NCBI GenBank assembly: GCA_035630295.1
Contig: DASQKY010000037.1
Location: 1 to 64,000, forward strand
DNA from: Acidimicrobiales bacterium
GTDB taxonomy: Bacteria; Actinomycetota; Acidimicrobiia; Acidimicrobiales; Iamiaceae
Direction of reading: 5' to 3'
DNA length: 64,000 nucleotides
Shown here one piece after another: positions 59,818 through 64,000 of the stretch; the first letter of the stretch is position 1; each line of letters begins with the position of its first letter. The position numbers and the translations under genes are program-made. The notes below the pieces were generated by a model that saw only the letters and a list, made by a program, of their open reading frames with translations, did no database searches and was not told the origin of the DNA.

Positions 59818-60438
59818 TCAGGCCTGGAAGGGGCCGTCGCCCAGCTCGACCACAGCGGTGTCGATGACGCCGTCGCCGTCGGTGTCCAGCGCCGCGGCGT
59901 CGACCACACCGTCGCCGTCGGTGTCGCCGACGACCGTGTCGGTGTACCCGTCGCCGTCGGTGTCGGCCTCGGCGGTGTCGAGCACGCCGTCACCGTCGCT
60001 GTCGTAGGCGGCCACGTCGGCCACCCCGTCGCCGTCGCTGTCGACCGCGGCGGCATCGAACACGCCGTCACCGTCGGTGTCGTACGCCTCGGCGTCGGCC
60101 GACCCGTCGCCATCGGCGTCGACGGCCACCGTGTCCAGGGTCCCGTCACCGTCGGAGTCGTAGGCCTCGGCGTCGACCACGCCGTCGCCGTCGGTGTCGG
60201 CCACCACGCTGTCGACCGTGCCGTCGTAGTTGGCGTCGTCCACCACCACGTCGGTGAGGCCGTCGCCGTCGGTGTCGGCCTCGGCGATGTCCACCACGCC
60301 GTCGCCGTCGGTGTCGTAGCCGGCCACGTCGACGAAGCCGTCGCCGTCGCTGTCCACCTCGACGGTGTCGGTCACCCCGTCGCCGTCGCTGTCGTAGGTG
60401 ACGGCGCTGTCGTCCTCGAAGTCGCTGAAGTCGCTCAT
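59818..60438 (-). CDS. protein of fourteen 13-residue DxDGDG repeats
   Basis: A 206-residue protein, start ATG 60438 (MSDFSDFEDDSAVTY). After 15 residues come fourteen consecutive 13-residue units of the form DxDGDGxxDxxxx, with only the fifth (DANYDGTVD) degenerate, then a 9-residue tail. The DxDGDG core is that of calcium-binding thrombospondin-type-3 or dockerin-like loops, so it should bind many calcium ions or stay soluble as a very acidic polymer. There is no signal peptide or membrane segment. It lies just after the Hsp70-like gene on the same strand, probably in one transcript. Confidence 0.85.
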   Translation of the reverse strand: MSDFSDFEDDSAVTYDSDGDGVTDTVEVDSDGDGFVDVAGYDTDGDGVVDIAEADTDGDGLTDVVVDDANYDGTVDSVVADTDGDGVVDAEAYDSDGDGTLDTVAVDADGDGSADAEAYDTDGDGVFDAAAVDSDGDGVADVAAYDSDGDGVLDTAEADTDGDGYTDTVVGDTDGDGVVDAAALDTDGDGVIDTAVVELGDGPFQA

Positions 60439-60552
60439 GGCTCTGTTCCTTTCTCGTGCCGAGGGACCTCGGCGTCTCGCTGTGTGGTGGTGAGAGCGGG
60501 CCCCGGCGCCCGATGTTCCCGCCGCTGCTGCGGGGACCCCCACCCGGGTGAG

Positions 60553-62139
60553 TCAGGCCGTGGAGCCCGACCCCAGGCTGGCCAGCACCAGGATGAAGAA
60601 CCCCAGCACCGACACCACCAGGGCAGCCGCGTTGACCACGAGGGCGGTCTGGCCCTGCGGGTGGCCGACCTTCTTGGCCTCGTTGGCGAAGTAGAGGCCG
60701 ACGGCCGGGGCCGGGACGCAGCACAGCAGGGCCAGCCCGGCGCACACCCAGGCGATGACCAGCTTGTCGTTGCCGGGGGCCGACCCCGCAGGGGCGCCGT
60801 AGCCGGCCGGGGCCGGGGCGCCGCTCCAGGCCGGGCCAGCGGGCCCGGGCGCAGGGGCGGCTGGCCACTGGGCGGCGGGGGGCGCCGAGCCGGGGCCCAC
60901 CGGGTACGGGGTGGAGGGGGGCGGCGCGCCGGGCGGGGCGGCCGGCGGTGGACCGTTCGAGGGCGCCGCGGCACCGACGTCGGGGATGGCACCGGTGCGG
61001 GGGGGCGGGGCGCTCACCACCACCGGGCCGGTGGGTGACGGTGGGGGGGTGGCCGGGCTCGGCCCGGCGGGGGCGGCCCCGGCCAGGGTGCCCGAGAACT
61101 TGGCCGCCCCCAGGACCACGACACCCTTGGGGTCGTCCCAGGTGCTGATGCGGGAGCCGAACCGGGCCCCCATCCGCTCCTGCACCAGGGTCAGGCGGCT
61201 GGACCCCCCGACCAGGTACACCTTGACCACGTCGCCGTCGGCCAGGCCGGCGCCCTCGATGGTGCGGGACATCTCGTCCACGGTGCGGTCCACGTCGGCG
61301 GAGATGAGCGTGTCGAACTCGTCGCGGGTGACGGTGATGTCCCGCTCGAGGGCCCCGATGTAGACCGAGGCCCGCGGGTTGCGCGACAGCTGCTCCTTGG
61401 CGTCGCGGGCCTGGGTCAGGAGGTCGGCCGCGGCCCGGCGCCACCGCCGCTCGTCGCTGGTGGCCATGGCCTCCCACACCGAGGCATCCTCCCGGGCCAC
61501 GGCCGCCCCCAGGTGCTGGTACATGCGGTGGTCGAAGTCCTCGCCCCCGATGCGCTCGGTGCCGCCGGGCAGGCCCACCACCTTGAACGAGGTCTCGGTG
61601 CGGCGCATCACCGCGGTGTCGAACGTGCCGCCCCCCAGGTCGTAGACGGCGACGTGCTGGCCGACCTCGATGTGGTCGTCGACGTAGTGGGCGGCGGCCA
61701 CCGGCTCGGGCAGCAGCTCCACCGAGGCGAAGCCGGCCTCGGCCGCCGCCACCCGGAGCACCTCCAGCCGCTCCGGGCCCCAGCGGGCGGGGTGGGTGAG
61801 CACCACGTGGCCGGGCTCGCCGGCGTGCCGCTCCCGGGCGGCGGCGGCGTGGGGGCCCATGAGGGCGGCCACCGCGCTGGTGATGGGCACGGCCTGCCCG
61901 CCGAGCAGCAGGCTGTGGCCCTTCCCCAGCCGGCGCTTGGGGGCCCGCTCGACCCGCTCGGGCACCACCACGGCCTGGTTGTCGGCCTCCCGGCCCACCA
62001 CCCACGAGCCGTCGTCGGAGAGCAGGACGACCGAGGGGACCCGCCGGTCACGCCGGACCTCGAGGGCCTCGACCCGGCCGTCGGCCCACGTGGCCCCGGT
62101 GGTGTTGCTGGTCCCGAAGTCGATGGCCAGGTTCCACAT
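60553..62139 (-). CDS. membrane-anchored Hsp70-like protein without substrate-binding domain
   Basis: A 528-residue protein. Residues 1-355 are an actin-fold Hsp70 ATPase: DFGTSNTTG (7-15), DLGGGTFD (167-174), GTERIGGEDFDH and VYLVGGSSRL (308-316). The substrate-binding domain is absent. A 100-residue Pro/Ala linker leads to two C-terminal transmembrane helices (LVIAWVCAGLALLCCVPAPAVGLY and ALVVNAAALVVSVLGFFILVLASL), like DUF4190 pairs. Hsp70 with a membrane anchor and no client-binding domain must act through a partner. The repeat protein follows; the GrpE-like protein and dynamins lie 6-14 kb away. Confidence 0.88.
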   Translation of the reverse strand: MWNLAIDFGTSNTTGATWADGRVEALEVRRDRRVPSVVLLSDDGSWVVGREADNQAVVVPERVERAPKRRLGKGHSLLLGGQAVPITSAVAALMGPHAAAARERHAGEPGHVVLTHPARWGPERLEVLRVAAAEAGFASVELLPEPVAAAHYVDDHIEVGQHVAVYDLGGGTFDTAVMRRTETSFKVVGLPGGTERIGGEDFDHRMYQHLGAAVAREDASVWEAMATSDERRWRRAAADLLTQARDAKEQLSRNPRASVYIGALERDITVTRDEFDTLISADVDRTVDEMSRTIEGAGLADGDVVKVYLVGGSSRLTLVQERMGARFGSRISTWDDPKGVVVLGAAKFSGTLAGAAPAGPSPATPPPSPTGPVVVSAPPPRTGAIPDVGAAAPSNGPPPAAPPGAPPPSTPYPVGPGSAPPAAQWPAAPAPGPAGPAWSGAPAPAGYGAPAGSAPGNDKLVIAWVCAGLALLCCVPAPAVGLYFANEAKKVGHPQGQTALVVNAAALVVSVLGFFILVLASLGSGSTA

Positions 62140-62287
62140 GTCGCGCCTCCGCGTCTCCCCGTCGATCGGCCACGGCCCGGTCCCTCGATCCCTCGGCCCC
62201 GGTCACCGGCGCCGGGACTCTACGCCCTTCCCCGCCGGGCCGGCAGATGGGCCGAGGGGGAGGCCCACCCGCCCCCGGGGCGCCCGA

Positions 62288-63247
62288 TCAGCGCCCGGCC
62301 CGGCCGTGCCGGCGCCGGCTGTCGACCCGGACGGCGGGGATCTCGCCGGTGATGGCGGTCATGCGCAGGAACACGTCCTCCAGGGTCTGGCGCCCGGCCC
62401 GGAGGTCCCCCAGCGGCAGGTCGTGGGCGGCCAGCCACGAGGTCAGGGCGTTGATGTTGACGGGGGTCGGCTCCACCTCCACCACGTACTCGCCGGGCGA
62501 CACCTCGTCGACGCCGGCCATCATGGCCTTGCCCAGGGAGGCGGTGTCGACCCCGGCGGGAGCCCGGAAGCGGATCTCGGCGCTGCCCCCGGCCCGCATG
62601 AGCTCGGTCGGCGTGCCGCTGGCCACCACCCGGCCCCGGTCCACGATCACCACCGAGTCGGCCACCTTCTCGGCCTCCTCCAGGTCGTGGGTGGTGACCA
62701 CCACGGCCAGCCCCGCGGTCCGCAGGTCGGCCACCTTCTGGCGCACGAGCTGGCGGCCGGCGGGGTCGATGCCGGCGGTGGGTTCGTCCAGGAACACCAC
62801 CTGGGGCCGGCCCACCAGGGCCAGGGCCAGGGAGAGGCGCTGCTGCTCGCCACCCGAGAGGGTGCGCCACGGGGCCCGGGCCCGGTGGCTGAGGCCCACC
62901 TGGTCGAGCAGGGCGACGGGGTCCTCGGCCAGGGCGTGGAACGACGCCACCAGCCGCAGCACCTCCAGGGGCCGGGCCCCGGGGTACACGCCGCCGGCCT
63001 GGGGCATCACGCCCACCTGCGGCATGAGCGCCTCGTGCTGGGTCCGGGGGTCGAGGCCCAGCACCCGCACCCGGCCCGCGGTCGGGCGGTGCAGGCCCTG
63101 CAGGGCCTCCACGGTGGTGGTCTTGCCCGCCCCGTTGGGGCCCAGCAGGGCCAGCACCTGGCCCTGCTGCACGGAGAACGAGACCCGGTCCACGGCGGTC
63201 AGGTCGCCGTGGCACACGACCAGATCGTCCACCTCGACCGCGGCCAT
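62288..63247 (-). CDS. ABC transporter ATPase, DrrA-type
   Basis: A 319-residue ATPase: Walker A GPNGAGKTTT (near 36-45), signature LSGGEQQR, Walker B VVFLDEP, switch THD. The C-terminal 100 residues (RRFRAP-like core VNINALTSW and QTLEDVFLRMT) match the daunorubicin-resistance-type subgroup, which usually has a permease next door. Here none is adjacent; the nearest candidate is the permease at 46746-47510. Alone between Hsp70 and serS. Start ATG 63247. Confidence 0.93.
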   Translation of the reverse strand: MAAVEVDDLVVCHGDLTAVDRVSFSVQQGQVLALLGPNGAGKTTTVEALQGLHRPTAGRVRVLGLDPRTQHEALMPQVGVMPQAGGVYPGARPLEVLRLVASFHALAEDPVALLDQVGLSHRARAPWRTLSGGEQQRLSLALALVGRPQVVFLDEPTAGIDPAGRQLVRQKVADLRTAGLAVVVTTHDLEEAEKVADSVVIVDRGRVVASGTPTELMRAGGSAEIRFRAPAGVDTASLGKAMMAGVDEVSPGEYVVEVEPTPVNINALTSWLAAHDLPLGDLRAGRQTLEDVFLRMTAITGEIPAVRVDSRRRHGRAGR

Positions 63248-63413
63248 CTCCCGACGCTACCCCTGCCTGCGCAACGACCCCGAACCCTCGGAGGGCCGAC
63301 GCCGGCGTCCCCGACCGGCCGGCCCGCCGCCCCCGGGCCGACGCCGCCCCGGTGGCCCGGACCTGCGGGGGAACGGCGACCGGGGCCGGGGGGTGGGCGT
63401 CTAGCGTGCGCCC

Positions 63414-64000
63414 GTGCTCGACATCAGGCGCATCCGCACCGACCTCGACGGCGTGACCGTCGAGCTGGCCCGCAAGGGCGTCGGCCCGGCCGAGGTGACC
63501 CGCGTCCACGAGCTCGATGCCCGCCAGCGCGACGTGGCCACCCGGCGCGACGAGCTGCGCCGCCAGGTCAAGGCGCTGTCGTCCGAGGTGGGCCGCCTCC
63601 ACCGAGAGGGCCAGGCCGACGAGGCCGAGGCGGCCCGGGCCGAGAGCCGGCGGCTGGGCGACGAGGAGAAGGCGCTGGCCGGCGAGGCCGACGCGCTGGC
63701 CGGCGAGATCCGCGACCTGCTCCTGGCCATCCCCAACACCCCCCACCCGGCCACCCCCAGCGGCGCCGACGACCGTGACAACCCGGTGCTGCGGGTCACC
63801 GGCTTCGACCCCGACGGCTACGGCGAGCACCAGCGGGTGCCCCACTGGGAGACCGGCGCCGCCCTCGGCATCCTGGACGTGGAGCGGGCGGTGAAGCTCT
63901 CGGGGGCCATGTTCACCATGCTCCGGGGGGCGGGGGCCACGCTGTCGCGGGCCCTGTGCCAGCTGGCCCTGGACCGCAACGCTGACGCCTTCGAGGAGGT
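63414..64000 (+). CDS. serS: seryl-tRNA synthetase (3' end beyond window)
   Basis: Starts at GTG 63414 and runs off the right edge. The N-terminal coiled-coil arm typical of SerRS is present: LDIRRIRTDLDGVTVELARKG, then the antiparallel helices, then NTPHPATPSGADDRDN and HWETGAALGILDVERAVKLSGAMFTMLRG, in parts. The enzyme charges tRNA-Ser. The catalytic motifs 2 and 3 are outside the window. Confidence 0.96.
   Translation, partial: MLDIRRIRTDLDGVTVELARKGVGPAEVTRVHELDARQRDVATRRDELRRQVKALSSEVGRLHREGQADEAEAARAESRRLGDEEKALAGEADALAGEIRDLLLAIPNTPHPATPSGADDRDNPVLRVTGFDPDGYGEHQRVPHWETGAALGILDVERAVKLSGAMFTMLRGAGATLSRALCQLALDRNADAFEE

Noticed and set aside
59860-60400. Regular 39-base DNA repeat read as a CRISPR or satellite
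   Set aside because: The period is three times 13 codons and the reading frame is unbroken. It is a protein repeat.

Overview
The window is very GC-rich, gene-dense bacterial DNA with many GTG starts and overlapping stop/start codons. Gene content points to an actinobacterium (Actinomycetota). There is a crgA-pknB-pbpA-rodA-pstP-fha cell-division and kinase locus, a clpS/DUF2017 pair, an ANTAR protein, an F420-type luciferase-like oxidoreductase and a haem a/cytochrome c oxidase locus. An Acidimicrobiia (Iamia-like) origin is my best guess from the overall style. It is not proven by any single gene.

Layout. 1-2,100: an ECF42-like sigma factor (cut by the window edge) coupled to a YCII/DGPF protein, then an ANTAR protein. 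2,190-3,970: a cobalamin riboswitch driving cobyric acid synthase. 4,050-14,700: scattered metabolic and surface genes (amidohydrolase, LLM oxidoreductase, beta-propeller, aldehyde dehydrogenase, acyl-CoA ligase, thiolase). 14,840-23,800: crgA, an anthranilate/PABA synthase amidotransferase, pknB, pbpA, rodA, pstP and fhaB on the minus strand, with fhaA divergent. 23,800-26,700: a DUF418 membrane protein, tRNA-Leu(CAG), a maleylpyruvate-isomerase-like protein and a small membrane protein. 26,770-30,260: two secreted low-complexity proteins. The second has twelve chaplin-like Cys-Cys repeats and an LAxTG cell-wall sorting signal. 30,270-34,970: a lower-GC defence island (vapBC, a frameshifted two-TM/beta-rich protein, a C-protein-controlled type II restriction-modification system) ending at tRNA-Glu(TTC). 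35,000-47,500: DUF2017, clpS, ctaA, ctaB, then an oxidase cluster. That cluster starts with subunit I-like and III-like paralogues and a membrane protein, followed by canonical ctaC (with fused cytochrome c), ctaD, ctaE, ctaF and ctaG, and an ABC-2 permease.

47,600-62,140: a membrane-anchored GrpE-like protein, a sigma factor, an acidic protein and two dynamin-like GTPases. A repeat-rich DUF4214 block interrupts this stretch with one pseudogene copy, an orphan nucleotidyltransferase and one full copy whose reading frame is broken at a run of twelve C. The stretch closes with a protein made of fourteen 13-residue DxDGDG repeats and an Hsp70 that has a membrane anchor where the substrate-binding domain should be. 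62,290-64,000: an ABC ATPase and the start of serS.

Most notable are the subunit I paralogue at 38,279-39,868, which keeps both low-spin haem histidines but lacks every copper-B and high-spin haem histidine, the chaplin-like repeat protein, the membrane Hsp70/GrpE/dynamin constellation, and the C12 tract in the DUF4214 gene.
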